Below the pieces are notes generated by a model. That model was given only the letters and a program-made list of their open reading frames with translations, was not told the origin of the DNA and searched no databases. From positions 7,915 through 71,914 of the forward strand of contig NZ_JOFX01000036.1 of the NCBI RefSeq assembly GCF_000719345.1: DNA of 64,000 nt, in the 5' to 3' direction. Position 1 is the first letter of the stretch. Each line of letters begins with the position of its first letter. This document shows, one piece after another, positions 19,040-28,371 of this stretch. Source of the DNA: Streptomyces sp. NRRL F-2664. Lineage in GTDB: Bacteria > Actinomycetota > Actinomycetes > Streptomycetales > Streptomycetaceae. Position numbers and translations under genes: made by a program.

Positions 19040-20305
19040 ATGCGCCGCCGCCTCATCCAGTCCACGCTCGCCGTGGTGCTCGTGGTGATCGCCGTCTTCG
19101 GGGTCTCCCTCGTCATCGTGGAGACCCGGACCATCACCAGCAGCGCCCAGGACCGCGTCGAGTCCGAGGCGCTGCGGCTGGTGGGCGTCGTCGAGTCGAA
19201 CGTCCTGGAGAATCAGCCGACCGACCCCGCCGCCCTCGCCGAACTGCTGGACGCCGGCCACTTCGCCCGGATCACCGTCCCCGGGCAGCCCGACGTGGAG
19301 ATCGGCGCGTCGATCCCCGACAGCGTCGTGCGCGGCACGGCCCGCGGCGAGCAGGGCGAGATCGTCGTCGTGGAGGAGGCCCGCTCCACGGTGACCCGGG
19401 AGGTCGTCCGGACCCTGGCCGTGGTCGGCGCGGTGGCCCTGCTCGCCGTCGTGGCGGCCGTCCTGCTCGCCGTCCGCCAGGCGAACCGGCTGGCGTCCCC
19501 GCTCACCGACCTCGCCGAGACGGCCGAGCGGCTCGGCTCCGGCGACCCCCGCCCCCGGCACAAGCGGTACGGGGTGCCCGAGCTGGACCGGGTCGCGGAC
19601 GTGCTCGACTCCAGCGCCGAACGCATCGGCCGGATGCTCACCGCCGAGCGGCGCCTCGCCGCCGACGCCTCCCACCAGCTGCGCACCCCGCTCACGGCGC
19701 TGTCGATGCGCCTGGAGGAGATCACCGTCACCGACGACCTGGAGACCGTACGGGAGGAGGCGACGATCGCCCTGACCCAGGTGGAGCGGCTCACGGACGT
19801 CGTGCAGCGGCTCCTCACGAACTCCCGGGACCCCCGGACCGGCTCCGCGGTCCCCTTCGACCTCGACGAGGTCGTCAAGCAGCAGGTGGAGGAGTGGCGG
19901 CCGGCCTACCGCAGCGCGGGCCGGGCCATCGTGCGCTCCGGGAAGCAGGGCGTACGGGCCGTCGGCACCCCCGGCGCGGTCTCCCAGGTCCTGGCCACCC
20001 TCGTGGAGAACGCCCTGATGCACGGCGGCGGCACCGTCGCCCTGCGCACCAGGGTGGCCGGCAACCAGGCGGTCCTGGAGGTCACGGACGAGGGGCCGGG
20101 TGTCCCGCCGGACCTCGGCAACCGGATCTTCGAGCGGGCCATCAGCGGCCGCAACTCCACCGGCATCGGCCTCGCGGTCGCCCGCGACCTCGCGGAGGCG
20201 GACGGCGGCCGCCTGGAACTGCTCCAGGCCCAGCCGCCGGTGTTCGCCGTGTTCCTCAGCCGCACCGCCCCCGAGCCGGCCCAGCCGCAGAAGACCGTCC
20301 GCTAG
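19040..20305 (+). CDS. Sensor histidine kinase
   Basis: 421 residues. Two membrane helices (about residues 6-26 and 128-148) bracket a small extracytoplasmic sensor of about 100 residues; HAMP-like RLASPLTDLAETAERLGSG; phosphoacceptor His in ASHQLRTPLTALSMRL; ATP-binding N box LVENALMHGGG, G1 DEGPGVP and G2 STGIGLAVA. Gene pair with the upstream response regulator. The signal is unknown; the S. coelicolor equivalents are probably SCO3063/SCO3062, recalled from memory. Confidence 0.92.
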   Translation: MRRRLIQSTLAVVLVVIAVFGVSLVIVETRTITSSAQDRVESEALRLVGVVESNVLENQPTDPAALAELLDAGHFARITVPGQPDVEIGASIPDSVVRGTARGEQGEIVVVEEARSTVTREVVRTLAVVGAVALLAVVAAVLLAVRQANRLASPLTDLAETAERLGSGDPRPRHKRYGVPELDRVADVLDSSAERIGRMLTAERRLAADASHQLRTPLTALSMRLEEITVTDDLETVREEATIALTQVERLTDVVQRLLTNSRDPRTGSAVPFDLDEVVKQQVEEWRPAYRSAGRAIVRSGKQGVRAVGTPGAVSQVLATLVENALMHGGGTVALRTRVAGNQAVLEVTDEGPGVPPDLGNRIFERAISGRNSTGIGLAVARDLAEADGGRLELLQAQPPVFAVFLSRTAPEPAQPQKTVR

Positions 20306-20306
20306 A

Positions 20307-20334
20307 GGCGCCCCCGCCGCACTCCGCGGGCGCC
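20307..20334. terminator. Short hairpin between convergent kinase and gtrA genes
   Basis: GGCGCCC (20307-20313) pairs with GGGCGCC (20328-20334) across a 14-base loop in the 40-base gap. Confidence 0.45.
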
Positions 20335-20345
20335 CGCGAGCCGTC

Positions 20346-20912
20346 CTAGTTCTTCACGGGCTCCGGCTCCGGCCGCGGACCGCGCCGGAGCTCCGGCCCG
20401 GCCGGCGGCTCCGGCTCCCGCACCGCTTCGGCCGCGGGCCGCGGGGCGACCTGCGGGAGGGCCTTGAAGACCCAAGTCCGGTACGACCAGAAGCGGAAGA
20501 CCGTCGCCGTGCCGATGCCGATGAACTTGAAGACGTTGCTCGCGACCGGCCCGTCCCAGCCGAAGCCGTAGGTGGCGGTGTAGAGCACGCCGTTCTCGAT
20601 GACCAGGCCGATCGCGCTGAAACCGGCGAAGAGCGCCATCTCGCGGGTCCGGCCGCCATGGGCCCGGTCCCGGTAGGCGTAGTAGCGGAACCCCAGGTAG
20701 TTCGTGGCGATGGCCACGACCGTGGCTATCACGCTCGCCCGGACCACCTGCAGCTCGGTGGTGTGGCGGATCAGGTTGAACACGCCCAGGTTGACCAGAA
20801 CCCCCAGGCCGCCGACCGCCCCGAACCTGGCGACCTCCCGCAGGAGGCCGCGTACGCGTTCGAGGACAGATCCGCCCTGCGTGGTCATCAGTAGGCCAGT
20901 CCTGTCGGTCAC
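20346..20912 (-). CDS. GtrA-family membrane protein
   Basis: 188 residues with four membrane helices typical of GtrA: FGAVGGLGVLVNLGVFNLI, the conserved NYLGFRYYAYRDR, then LFAGFSAIGLVIENGVLY, and the last helix with TATVFRFWSYRTWVF. GtrA-like proteins are thought to flip polyprenyl-linked sugars. GTG 20912 has GAGGGGG close upstream; an internal ATG at 20888 lacks one. The Pro/Glu-rich C-terminal 35 residues are likely disordered. Divergent from purK, as the M. tuberculosis homologue Rv3277 is from its neighbours (from memory). Confidence 0.85.
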   Translation of the reverse strand: MTDRTGLLMTTQGGSVLERVRGLLREVARFGAVGGLGVLVNLGVFNLIRHTTELQVVRASVIATVVAIATNYLGFRYYAYRDRAHGGRTREMALFAGFSAIGLVIENGVLYTATYGFGWDGPVASNVFKFIGIGTATVFRFWSYRTWVFKALPQVAPRPAAEAVREPEPPAGPELRRGPRPEPEPVKN

Positions 20913-21085
20913 CGCCCCCTCACGGGGCGTTCGGTGTTCTCCGTCAACCCACCCATGCTAAGTGTCCCCCCAGTGCTCCGTCTGTGCCTTCCGGCACCCT
21001 GCGACGCACGGCACACCGGGGTTCGCACGGGGCCGCCTCCGGGCCCAGGTCCGGTCGGCCCGGTACCGGCGGATACCCTGGAGGA

Positions 21086-22225
21086 GTGACGTTCCCGGTA
21101 GTCGGCATGGTCGGCGGCGGTCAGCTCGCCCGCATGACCCACGAGGCGGGTATCCCCCTCGGCATCAGATTCAAGCTCCTCAGTGACACACCACAGGACT
21201 CGGCGGCCCAGGTCGTGAGCGACGTCGTCATCGGCGACTACCGCGACCTGGAGACGCTGCGCGCCTTCGCACGCGGTTGTGACGTGATCACCTTCGACCA
21301 CGAGCATGTACCCACCGAGCACCTGCGGGCCCTGGAAGCGGACGGCATCCCCGTCCGCCCGGGGCCCGACGCCTTGGTACACGCCCAGGACAAGGGGGTG
21401 ATGCGCGCCCGGCTCGACGAGATCGGCGCGCCCAGCCCCCGCCACCGGATCGTGAGCGATCCGGACGACGTGAGCGCCTTCGCGGACGAGGTGGGCGGTT
21501 TCCCGATCATCCTCAAGACCGTGCGCGGCGGCTACGACGGCAAGGGGGTGTGGTTCGTCCGCACTCCGCAGGACGCCGAGGCCCCCTTCAAGGCGGGCGT
21601 CCCGGTCCTCGCCGAGGAGAAGGTGGACTTCGTCCGCGAACTCGCGGCGAACATCGTCCGCTCCCCGCACGGGCAGGCCGTCGCCTACCCGGTCGTGGAG
21701 TCCCGCCAGGTGGACGGGGTCTGCGACACGGTGATCGCACCGGCGCCGAACCTCTCCGAGGCACTGGCCGGCGAGGCCCAGGCCCTCGCCCTGCGCATCG
21801 CGCAGGAACTCGGCGTGACCGGCCACCTGGCCGTCGAGCTGTTCGAGACCGCCGACGGCCGGATCCTCGTCAACGAACTGGCGATGCGCCCGCACAACAG
21901 CGGTCACTGGACCCAGGACGGGGCCGTGACCTCCCAGTTCGCCAACCACGTGCGCGCGGTCCTGGACCTCCCGCTGGGCGACCCGCGCCCCCGCGCCCCG
22001 TGGACCGTCATGGCGAACGTCCTGGGCGGGGACTACCCCGACATGTACGGGGCCTACCTGCACTGCATGGCGCACGACCCCCAGCTGAAGATCCACATGT
22101 ACGGCAAGGACGTGAAACACGGTCGCAAGGTCGGCCACGTCAACACCTACGGCGACGACCTGGACGATGTGCTGGAGCGCGCACGCCACGCTGCCGACTA
22201 CCTCAGAGGAACGGTCACGCAATGA
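21086..22225 (+). CDS. purK: 5-(carboxyamino)imidazole ribonucleotide synthase
   Basis: 379 residues, ATP-grasp enzyme that carboxylates AIR with bicarbonate in purine synthesis. [13 protein letters not shown] is the N-terminal Rossmann-like loop, [17 protein letters not shown] the ATP-binding lysine and glycine loop, and [14 protein letters not shown] the catalytic metal region. GTG 21086 fits the family N-terminus. TACCCT (21074-21079) is six bases ahead, so it may be leaderless; the overlapping GGAGG is unusually close for a ribosome site. The stop overlaps purE as ATGA. Confidence 0.96.
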   Translation: MTFPVVGMVGGGQLARMTHEAGIPLGIRFKLLSDTPQDSAAQVVSDVVIGDYRDLETLRAFARGCDVITFDHEHVPTEHLRALEADGIPVRPGPDALVHAQDKGVMRARLDEIGAPSPRHRIVSDPDDVSAFADEVGGFPIILKTVRGGYDGKGVWFVRTPQDAEAPFKAGVPVLAEEKVDFVRELAANIVRSPHGQAVAYPVVESRQVDGVCDTVIAPAPNLSEALAGEAQALALRIAQELGVTGHLAVELFETADGRILVNELAMRPHNSGHWTQDGAVTSQFANHVRAVLDLPLGDPRPRAPWTVMANVLGGDYPDMYGAYLHCMAHDPQLKIHMYGKDVKHGRKVGHVNTYGDDLDDVLERARHAADYLRGTVTQ

Positions 22226-22758
22226 GCACCACCGCCGCAGGACCTGTCGTCGGCATCGTCATGGGGTCCGACTCGGACTGGCCCGTGATGGAGGCCGCTG
22301 CCCAGGCCCTCGACGAGTTCGAGATCCCCTACGAGGTCGACGTCGTCTCCGCGCACCGGATGCCGCGCGAGATGATCGAGTACGGGGAACAGGCCGCCGG
22401 CCGCGGCCTGAAGGCGATCATCGCGGGCGCGGGCGGCGCCGCCCACCTGCCCGGCATGCTCGCCTCGGTCACCCCGCTGCCGGTCATCGGCGTGCCCGTG
22501 CCGCTGAAGTACCTCGACGGCATGGACTCGCTGCTGTCGATCGTGCAGATGCCGGCGGGGGTGCCCGTCGCCACCGTCTCGGTCGCGGGGGCGCGCAACG
22601 CCGGCCTGCTGGCCGTACGGATGCTGGCCGCGCACGACACCGAGCTGCTCGCCCGCATGCGCGACTTCCAGCAGGAGCTGAACGACCAGGCCACCGAGAA
22701 GGGCAAGCGGCTGCGCACGAAGGTCGCGAACGCGGAGTCCTTCGGGTTCGGCAAGTGA
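22222..22758 (+). CDS. purE: 5-(carboxyamino)imidazole ribonucleotide mutase
   Basis: 178 residues, class I PurE, which moves the carboxylate of N5-CAIR to C4. Signatures: [24 protein letters not shown], and [16 protein letters not shown]. Coupled to purK through ATGA and to the following dipeptidase through GTGA, so the three genes form one operon. Putting a dipeptidase on a purine operon is unusual in function but seems fixed here. Confidence 0.97.
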   Translation: MSTTAAGPVVGIVMGSDSDWPVMEAAAQALDEFEIPYEVDVVSAHRMPREMIEYGEQAAGRGLKAIIAGAGGAAHLPGMLASVTPLPVIGVPVPLKYLDGMDSLLSIVQMPAGVPVATVSVAGARNAGLLAVRMLAAHDTELLARMRDFQQELNDQATEKGKRLRTKVANAESFGFGK

Positions 22759-23933
22759 GCGCGGCGCAGCGCCTGGCGGAGGCGCGCGAGCTGCTGGCCG
22801 AGCACCCCGTCGCGGACGGTCACAACGACCTGCCCTGGGCGCTGCGCCAGCAAGTGCGCTACGACCTGGCGCGACGCGACATCGCGGGCGACCAGTCCGC
22901 CCATCTGCACACCGACATCCCCCGGCTGCGCGCCGGGGGTGTCGGGGCGCAGTTCTGGTCCGTGTACGTGCGCTCGGACTACGCCGGGGACGAGGCGGTC
23001 AGCGCCACCCTGGAGCAGATCGACGCCGTCGCCCAGCTGATCGACCGCTACCCCGGCGACCTCGTGGCGGCGCTCACGGCGGACGACATGGAGCAGGCCC
23101 GCGCCGACGGCCGGATCGCCTCGCTGATGGGCGCCGAGGGCGGCCACTCCATCAACAACTCGCTCGCCACGCTGCGCGCCCTGCACCGACTGGGCGTGCG
23201 GTACATGACGCTCACGCACAACGACACCATCGACTGGGCGGACTCGGCGACCGACGAGCCCCGGCACGGCGGACTCACCGACTTCGGCCGCGAGGTCGTC
23301 CGCGAGATGAACCGCGTCGGCATGCTGGTGGACCTCTCGCACGTCGCCGCGACGACGATGCGCGACGCCCTCGCCGTCTCCGTCGCGCCGGTGGTCTTCT
23401 CGCACTCCTCGGCGCGTGCGGTCTGCGACCACCCGCGCAACGTCTCCGACGACGTGCTGGCGCTGCTGCCGGCCAACGGCGGGGTGGCCATGGCGACCTT
23501 CGTACCGAAGTTCATCCTCCCCGCCGCGGTCGAATGGACCCTCGCCGCGGACGAGAACCTGCGGGCGCACGGCTTCCACCACCTCGACACCACCCCCGAG
23601 GCGATGGCCCTGCACCGGGCGTTCGAGGAAGCGCGCCCGCGGCCCGTGGCCACGGCCGCCACGGTGGCCGACCACCTGGACCACATGCGGGAGGTGGCCG
23701 GCGTCGACCACATCGGCATCGGCGGGGACTACGACGGCACCGCCTTCACCCCCTCCGGCCTGGAGGACGTGGCCGGCTATCCGAACCTGGTCGCGGAGCT
23801 CCTGACGCGCGGCTGGTCCCGGGCCGACCTGGCCAAGCTGACCTGGTCCAACGCGGTGCGCGCCCTGCGCGACGCCGAAGCGGTGGCGCGCGAGGTGTCG
23901 GCGACCCGCGGCCCGTCCAACGCGGTGATCTGA
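22755..23933 (+). CDS. Membrane dipeptidase (renal dipeptidase type, M19)
   Basis: 392 residues; zinc metalloenzyme cleaving dipeptides, including D-amino-acid-containing ones in some members. All ligands are present: His23/Asp25 in ADGHNDLPW, the bridging Glu in GAEGGHS, His in VDLSHVA and in FSHSSAR, and Asp in IGGDYDG. GTG 22755 overlaps the purE stop by four bases. No signal peptide, so it is cytosolic. Its neighbour at 24081-25151 is a degenerate copy. Confidence 0.93.
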   Translation: MSAAQRLAEARELLAEHPVADGHNDLPWALRQQVRYDLARRDIAGDQSAHLHTDIPRLRAGGVGAQFWSVYVRSDYAGDEAVSATLEQIDAVAQLIDRYPGDLVAALTADDMEQARADGRIASLMGAEGGHSINNSLATLRALHRLGVRYMTLTHNDTIDWADSATDEPRHGGLTDFGREVVREMNRVGMLVDLSHVAATTMRDALAVSVAPVVFSHSSARAVCDHPRNVSDDVLALLPANGGVAMATFVPKFILPAAVEWTLAADENLRAHGFHHLDTTPEAMALHRAFEEARPRPVATAATVADHLDHMREVAGVDHIGIGGDYDGTAFTPSGLEDVAGYPNLVAELLTRGWSRADLAKLTWSNAVRALRDAEAVAREVSATRGPSNAVI

Positions 23934-23962
23934 CCACCCGCGGACGTCGGTCCGGCGGGTGC

Positions 23963-23990
23963 GGTGACCGGCTGTGACGTGCCGGTCACC
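23963..23990. terminator. Hairpin terminator after the dipeptidase
   Basis: Perfect 10-base arms (23963-23972, 23981-23990) with an eight-base loop, preceded by a second small stem CACCCGC/GCGGGTG (23935-23961). It separates the purK operon from the pseudo-dipeptidase gene. Confidence 0.65.
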
Positions 23991-24080
23991 CGAACGCCCC
24001 GCCTGCCGGGCGGCCGCGCGTCCGCACGTGTCACGGTGGCAGCATCTCTCCCTGCTGCCGCCGAGACCGGAGCGAACGCC

Positions 24081-25151
24081 ATGGCCGACCTGCAGGACGA
24101 ACCCCACTCCGTGGGCGTCGGGGCCGAGGACCTCCCGGCCCCCGCCGGACCGGAGACGAAGGCGAGCGCCCTGGACCGGGCCGCCGCGCTGCTGTCCGTC
24201 CACCCCGTCGCCGACGGGTGCAACACCCTGGTCTGGACGCTGCGCCAGAGCCCGTACCACGACATCGACACCCCCGACGCGGGCGTCGACACCGACATCC
24301 CGCGCCTGCGCGCCGGCGGGGTGGGCGCCCAGTTCTGGTCCCTGCTCGTGCCGCCTGCGGCCGGCCGGCCGGTCGAGGACGAGGCGGGCGACCGGGTGGT
24401 CTCCGACACCCTGGAGCAGATCGACGCCGCTCTGGGCCTCGTGCGCCGCTACCCCGACAGCCTGCGGCTCGCACTCAGCGCCGACGACATGGCCGACGCC
24501 CGCAACCGGGGCCGGATCGCCTCGTTCCTCGGCCCCGTGCCGGGCCGGGCCCTGGCCGGCTCCCTGGGCGCGCTGCGCGCCTTCCACGCCCTCGGCGTAC
24601 GGGTCCTCGCGCCCGCCGGAGCACCCTGGGCGCGGGAGACGCTGACGGCCTTCGGCCACGAGGTGGTCCAGGAGGCGAACCGGCTGGCGGTCCTCCTGGA
24701 CCTCGCGGGCTGCGAGCCGCCGGTCGCCGCCCAGATCGCGGGTGCCTCCAAGGCGCCGGTGATCATCTCGAACACGGCCGCCGCCGCGCTGACCCCGCAC
24801 CCGGGCAACGTGCCCGACGAGGTGCTCCGCGCGGTGCGCGAGGCGAACGGCGTCGCCATGGTCGCCTTCGACACCGCGCGCACCGGGGACTCCCTGCACG
24901 CAGTCGCCGACCACCTGGACCACGTACGGGCGGTCGCCGGCCCGGAGGGCGTCGGACTCGGCGCGGCCTTCGGCACCGAGCCGCCGGTCCTGCGCCCCAC
25001 CGGCCTGACCGACCCCTCGGGCTACCCGCGGCTGATCGCTGAACTCCTGGACCGCGGCTGGCCCGAGACGGACCTCGCCCTCCTGACCTGGGGCAACGCC
25101 CAGCGCGTCATCCGCGACGCCGAATTCCTGGCCCGCCGCGCCTCCTGCTGA
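24081..25151 (+). CDS. M19 dipeptidase-like protein lacking all zinc ligands (pseudoenzyme)
   Basis: 356 residues, clearly paralogous to the preceding dipeptidase (shared [64 protein letters not shown]). Every ligand position is changed: HND becomes Cys47-Asn-Thr49, GAEGGHS becomes GPVPGRA, LSH becomes LAG, SHSS becomes SNTA, and GGDYDG becomes GAAFGT. The frame is intact and codon use is normal, so it is not a decaying gene. ATG 24081 follows GGAG. A binding or regulatory role is likely. Confidence 0.85.
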   Translation: MADLQDEPHSVGVGAEDLPAPAGPETKASALDRAAALLSVHPVADGCNTLVWTLRQSPYHDIDTPDAGVDTDIPRLRAGGVGAQFWSLLVPPAAGRPVEDEAGDRVVSDTLEQIDAALGLVRRYPDSLRLALSADDMADARNRGRIASFLGPVPGRALAGSLGALRAFHALGVRVLAPAGAPWARETLTAFGHEVVQEANRLAVLLDLAGCEPPVAAQIAGASKAPVIISNTAAAALTPHPGNVPDEVLRAVREANGVAMVAFDTARTGDSLHAVADHLDHVRAVAGPEGVGLGAAFGTEPPVLRPTGLTDPSGYPRLIAELLDRGWPETDLALLTWGNAQRVIRDAEFLARRASC

Positions 25152-25289
25152 CCCGCCGCAGATCCAGCCCCGCCGGGTCGGAGGCGCGGGGGCTCGGGGG
25201 CAGCACCCCCGCAACGGCGCCGCACCCCCGCACGCAGCGCGCCGCGTGGAGCCCGGGTCCTTCCGACCGGCCGAGCCACCCCGCAGGAG

Positions 25290-26633
25290 TCAGGCCCGGG
25301 GCCGCCCCATCGCCCGGTACGTCCAGCCGGCGGTCCGCCACCGCACCGGGTCCAGCGCGTTGCGCCCGTCGAGTACGAGCCGGTCGGTCACGACCGCGGC
25401 CAGCTCCGCCGGGTCGAGGTCGCGAAACTCGCGCCACTCCGTGAGGTGGAGCACCACCTCCGCGCCGCGGGCCGCCTCCAGCGCGGAGCCCGCGTACCCG
25501 AGGGTCGGGAAGACCTGCCGGGCGTTGTCCATGCCCTTGGGGTCGTAGACGGTGACCTGCCCGCCCTGGAGGTGGATCTGTCCGGCCACGTTCAGGGCGG
25601 GCGAGTCCCGCACGTCGTCCGAGTCCGGCTTGAAGGTGGCGCCGAGCACGGCGACCCGCTTGCCGAGGAAGGACCCGCCCACGGCCTCGCGGGCCAGCTC
25701 GACCATGTGCCCGCGCCGCCGCATGTTGATGGAGTCGACCTCGCGCAGGAAGGTCAGGGCCTGGTCCGCGCCCAGCTCGCCGGCGCGCGCCATGAAGGCC
25801 CGGATGTCCTTGGGCAGGCAGCCGCCGCCGAAGCCGATCCCGGCGCGCAGGAACTTCGCACCGATCCGCTCGTCGTGGCCGATGGCCTCGGCCAGCTTGA
25901 CCACGTCACCGCCGGCGGCCTCGCACACCTCCGCCATGGCGTTGATGAAGGAGATCTTGGTGGCGAGGAAGGAGTTGGCGGCCGTCTTGACCAGCTCGGA
26001 GGTGGGGAAGTCCGTGACGACCAGCGGGGACCCCTCGGACATGGGGGTCTCGTACACCTCGCGCAGCACCTTCTCGCCGCGCTCGCCCTGAACGCCGATC
26101 ACGATGCGGTCGGGGTGCAGGGTGTCCTGCACGGCGAAGCCCTCCCGCAGGAACTCCGGGTTCCACGCCAGCTCCACGTCCCGGCCCGCCGGGGCCAGCT
26201 CCGCCAGCCTCTCCGCCAGCCGCTGCGCGGAGCCCACCGGCACGGTGGACTTGCCGACGACCAGCACGGGCCGGGTCAGGTGCGGGGCCAGCGAGGTCAT
26301 CGCGGCGTCGACGTAGGACATGTCGCAGGCGTACTCACCGTGCTTCTGCGGGGTGTTCACGCAGACGAAGTGGACGTCGCCGAAGGCGCCCACCTCCTCG
26401 TAGGAGGTGGTGAACCGCAGCCGGCCGGTCGAGCCGGGCAGCCCGGCCACGTGCTTGGCGAGCAGTTCCTCCAGGCCGGGCTCGTACATCGGCACCCGGC
26501 CCGCGGCCAGCATCTCGATCTTCTCAGGCACGACGTCCAGCCCCAGGACCTCGAAGCCCAGCTCGGCCATCGCCGCGGCGTGGGTCGCGCCGAGATAGCC
26601 GGTGCCGATCACAGTGATCCTGAGGGGGGCCAT
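25290..26633 (-). CDS. UDP-glucose/GDP-mannose 6-dehydrogenase family protein
   Basis: 447 residues; oxidises a nucleotide sugar (probably UDP-glucose to UDP-glucuronate) with two NAD+. N-terminal NAD loop VIGTGYLGATHAAAMAE, VCVNTPQK, the substrate-binding NPEFLREG, the catalytic Cys in GIGFGGGCLPKDIRAF, and the C-terminal GATFKPDSDDVRDSP. ATG 26633 follows CTGGAG; an open extension to 26675 lacks a ribosome site. Probably supplies uronic acid for envelope polymers ligated by the nearby LCP proteins. Confidence 0.92.
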   Translation of the reverse strand: MAPLRITVIGTGYLGATHAAAMAELGFEVLGLDVVPEKIEMLAAGRVPMYEPGLEELLAKHVAGLPGSTGRLRFTTSYEEVGAFGDVHFVCVNTPQKHGEYACDMSYVDAAMTSLAPHLTRPVLVVGKSTVPVGSAQRLAERLAELAPAGRDVELAWNPEFLREGFAVQDTLHPDRIVIGVQGERGEKVLREVYETPMSEGSPLVVTDFPTSELVKTAANSFLATKISFINAMAEVCEAAGGDVVKLAEAIGHDERIGAKFLRAGIGFGGGCLPKDIRAFMARAGELGADQALTFLREVDSINMRRRGHMVELAREAVGGSFLGKRVAVLGATFKPDSDDVRDSPALNVAGQIHLQGGQVTVYDPKGMDNARQVFPTLGYAGSALEAARGAEVVLHLTEWREFRDLDPAELAAVVTDRLVLDGRNALDPVRWRTAGWTYRAMGRPRA

Positions 26634-26793
26634 GGGTGCTCCAGAGGTGCGGGGCCGTTTGCGGCCACTGAGCATAGTCGGGCCCGCCTGCGGGGACGGT
26701 GTCCAGGAGCACCCGGCGGCACACCTCTGTCACGCAGCTCACGTGGCTCGTCCATATCGCCATGCGTGACCGGGACACTAAGCTTGGGTTACT

Positions 26794-26805
26794 TAACGGT
26801 AGTTA
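26794..26805. promoter_or_regulatory. TAAC-GGTA-GTTA palindrome in the acyl-CoA dehydrogenase promoter
   Basis: Perfect 4-base arms, extended to an imperfect match (TTAAC/GTTAG), just upstream of a TAGCAT -10-like box (26804-26809) and 40 bases before the TTG start. It resembles TetR-type operators found at fatty-acid genes; the regulator is unknown. Confidence 0.35.
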
Positions 26806-26844
26806 GCATCACGTATCGCGTGTCACCCTGGGGAGTGAGAGATC

Positions 26845-28002
26845 TTGGCGGGTTCTGCCGACTTCGACCTGTACCGCCCGGCCGAGGAGCACGACATGCT
26901 CCGCGAGTCGGTCCGCTCGCTCGCCGAGGCGAAGATCCTGCCGTTCGCAGCCGCCGTCGACGAGGAGTCCCGCTTCCCGCAGGAGGCCCTCGACGCGCTG
27001 GTCGCCAACGACCTGCACGCCGTCCACGTGCCGGAGACCTACGGCGGCGCGGGCGCCGACGCCCTCGCCACGGTGATCGTGATCGAGGAGGTGGCCCGCG
27101 TCTGCGCGTCCTCCTCCCTGATCCCTGCCGTGAACAAGCTCGGCTCCCTCCCGGTGATCCTCTCCGGCTCCGAGGAGCTCAAGGCCAAGTACCTCGGCCC
27201 GCTCGCCAAGGGCGACGCGATGTTCTCCTACGCGCTCTCCGAGCCGGACGCGGGCTCCGACGCCGCCGGCATGAAGACCCGTGCCGTACGCGACGGGGAC
27301 TTCTGGGTGCTCAACGGAGTCAAGCGCTGGATCACCAACGCGGGCGTCTCCGAGTACTACACGGTCATGGCCGTCACCGACCCGGAGAAGCGCTCCAAGG
27401 GCATCAGCGCCTTCGTCGTGGAGAAGTCCGACGAGGGCGTCTCCTTCGGCGCACCCGAGAAGAAGCTCGGCATCAAGGGCTCCCCGACCCGCGAGGTCTA
27501 CCTCGACAACGTCCGGATCCCCGCCGACCGCATGATCGGCGCCGAGGGCACCGGCTTCGCCACCGCGATGAAGACCCTCGACCACACCCGCATCACCATC
27601 GCCGCCCAGGCGCTCGGCATCGCGCAGGGCGCCCTGGACTACGCCAAGGGCTATGTCCAGGAGCGCAAGCAGTTCGGCAAGCCGATCGGTGACTTCCAGG
27701 GCGTGCAGTTCATGCTCGCGGACATGGCCATGAAGATCGAGGCCGCCCGCCAGCTGACGTACGCCGCCGCCGCCAAGTCCGAGCGCGTCGACGCCGACCT
27801 GACCTTCTTCGGCGCCGCGGCCAAGTGCTACGCCTCCGACGTCGCCATGGAGGTCACCACCGACGCCGTCCAGCTCCTCGGCGGCTACGGCTACACCCGC
27901 GACTACCCGGTGGAGCGCATGATGCGCGACGCCAAGATCACGCAGATCTACGAGGGCACGAACCAGGTCCAGCGGATCGTGATGGCACGCAACCTGCCGT
28001 AG
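26845..28002 (+). CDS. Acyl-CoA dehydrogenase
   Basis: 385 residues, FAD-dependent alpha,beta-dehydrogenation of acyl-CoA. Motifs: YALSEPDAGSDAAGM, RWITNAGVSEYY (FAD contacts), GIKGSPTREVYLDNV, QERKQFGKPIGDFQ, LLGGYGYTRDYPVERMMRD, and C-terminal IYEGTNQVQRIVMAR with the catalytic Glu. The start appears to be TTG 26845 behind GGGAGTGAGAG; a GTG ten bases upstream is out of frame. Likely counterpart of M. tuberculosis FadE25 in the same neighbourhood. Confidence 0.94.
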   Translation: MAGSADFDLYRPAEEHDMLRESVRSLAEAKILPFAAAVDEESRFPQEALDALVANDLHAVHVPETYGGAGADALATVIVIEEVARVCASSSLIPAVNKLGSLPVILSGSEELKAKYLGPLAKGDAMFSYALSEPDAGSDAAGMKTRAVRDGDFWVLNGVKRWITNAGVSEYYTVMAVTDPEKRSKGISAFVVEKSDEGVSFGAPEKKLGIKGSPTREVYLDNVRIPADRMIGAEGTGFATAMKTLDHTRITIAAQALGIAQGALDYAKGYVQERKQFGKPIGDFQGVQFMLADMAMKIEAARQLTYAAAAKSERVDADLTFFGAAAKCYASDVAMEVTTDAVQLLGGYGYTRDYPVERMMRDAKITQIYEGTNQVQRIVMARNLP

Positions 28003-28020
28003 CCGCGAGGCACCGGCCCA

Positions 28021-28072
28021 GCGCGTACCAAGGCGACCCCCGGCCGCGGCCGGGGGTCGCCTTGGTACGCGC
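28021..28072. terminator. 52-base perfect palindrome, terminator
   Basis: Positions 28021-28046 are the exact reverse complement of 28047-28072, an uninterrupted 26-base arm on each side centred on GGCCGCGGCC. It starts 18 bases after the acyl-CoA dehydrogenase stop. As RNA it would be an exceptionally stable hairpin. Confidence 0.8.
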
Positions 28073-28371
28073 CGCCTGCCGGGGTGCGGGATCCGCCGAC
28101 AGCGGATCACCGCCCGCCCGGAGCCGCCGGGTTCGTCCCGGTACGGGACGGGTGCGGCAGGCCGGACCTCCCGCGCACCGGGCGACAACTGCCCGGACGT
28201 ACCGGGTCGTTCGCCCCCGGTGGTGCGAACAACCCGTCAATCCATGACATTCCGAGCGCGGTGCCCCTACGGCGCGCGCGCCCGCCCGACCCGTCCGGCA
28301 CCGGCTTCCGGGCGCCTGCGGATGGGCTAAATTTGGACCTTCGTACGCCGGAATCGGTTGGGGAGAACGCA
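28073..28371. other. Promoter/leader region of the pyrophosphorylase gene
   Basis: About 300 bases with no supported gene. TAAATT at 28328-28333 is a possible -10 box 39 bases before the ATG; no matching -35 is evident. Confidence 0.4.

Noticed and set aside
23963..23990. Inverted repeat near the pseudo-dipeptidase as an insertion scar
   Set aside because: No target duplication or transposase remnant; a transcription terminator is sufficient.
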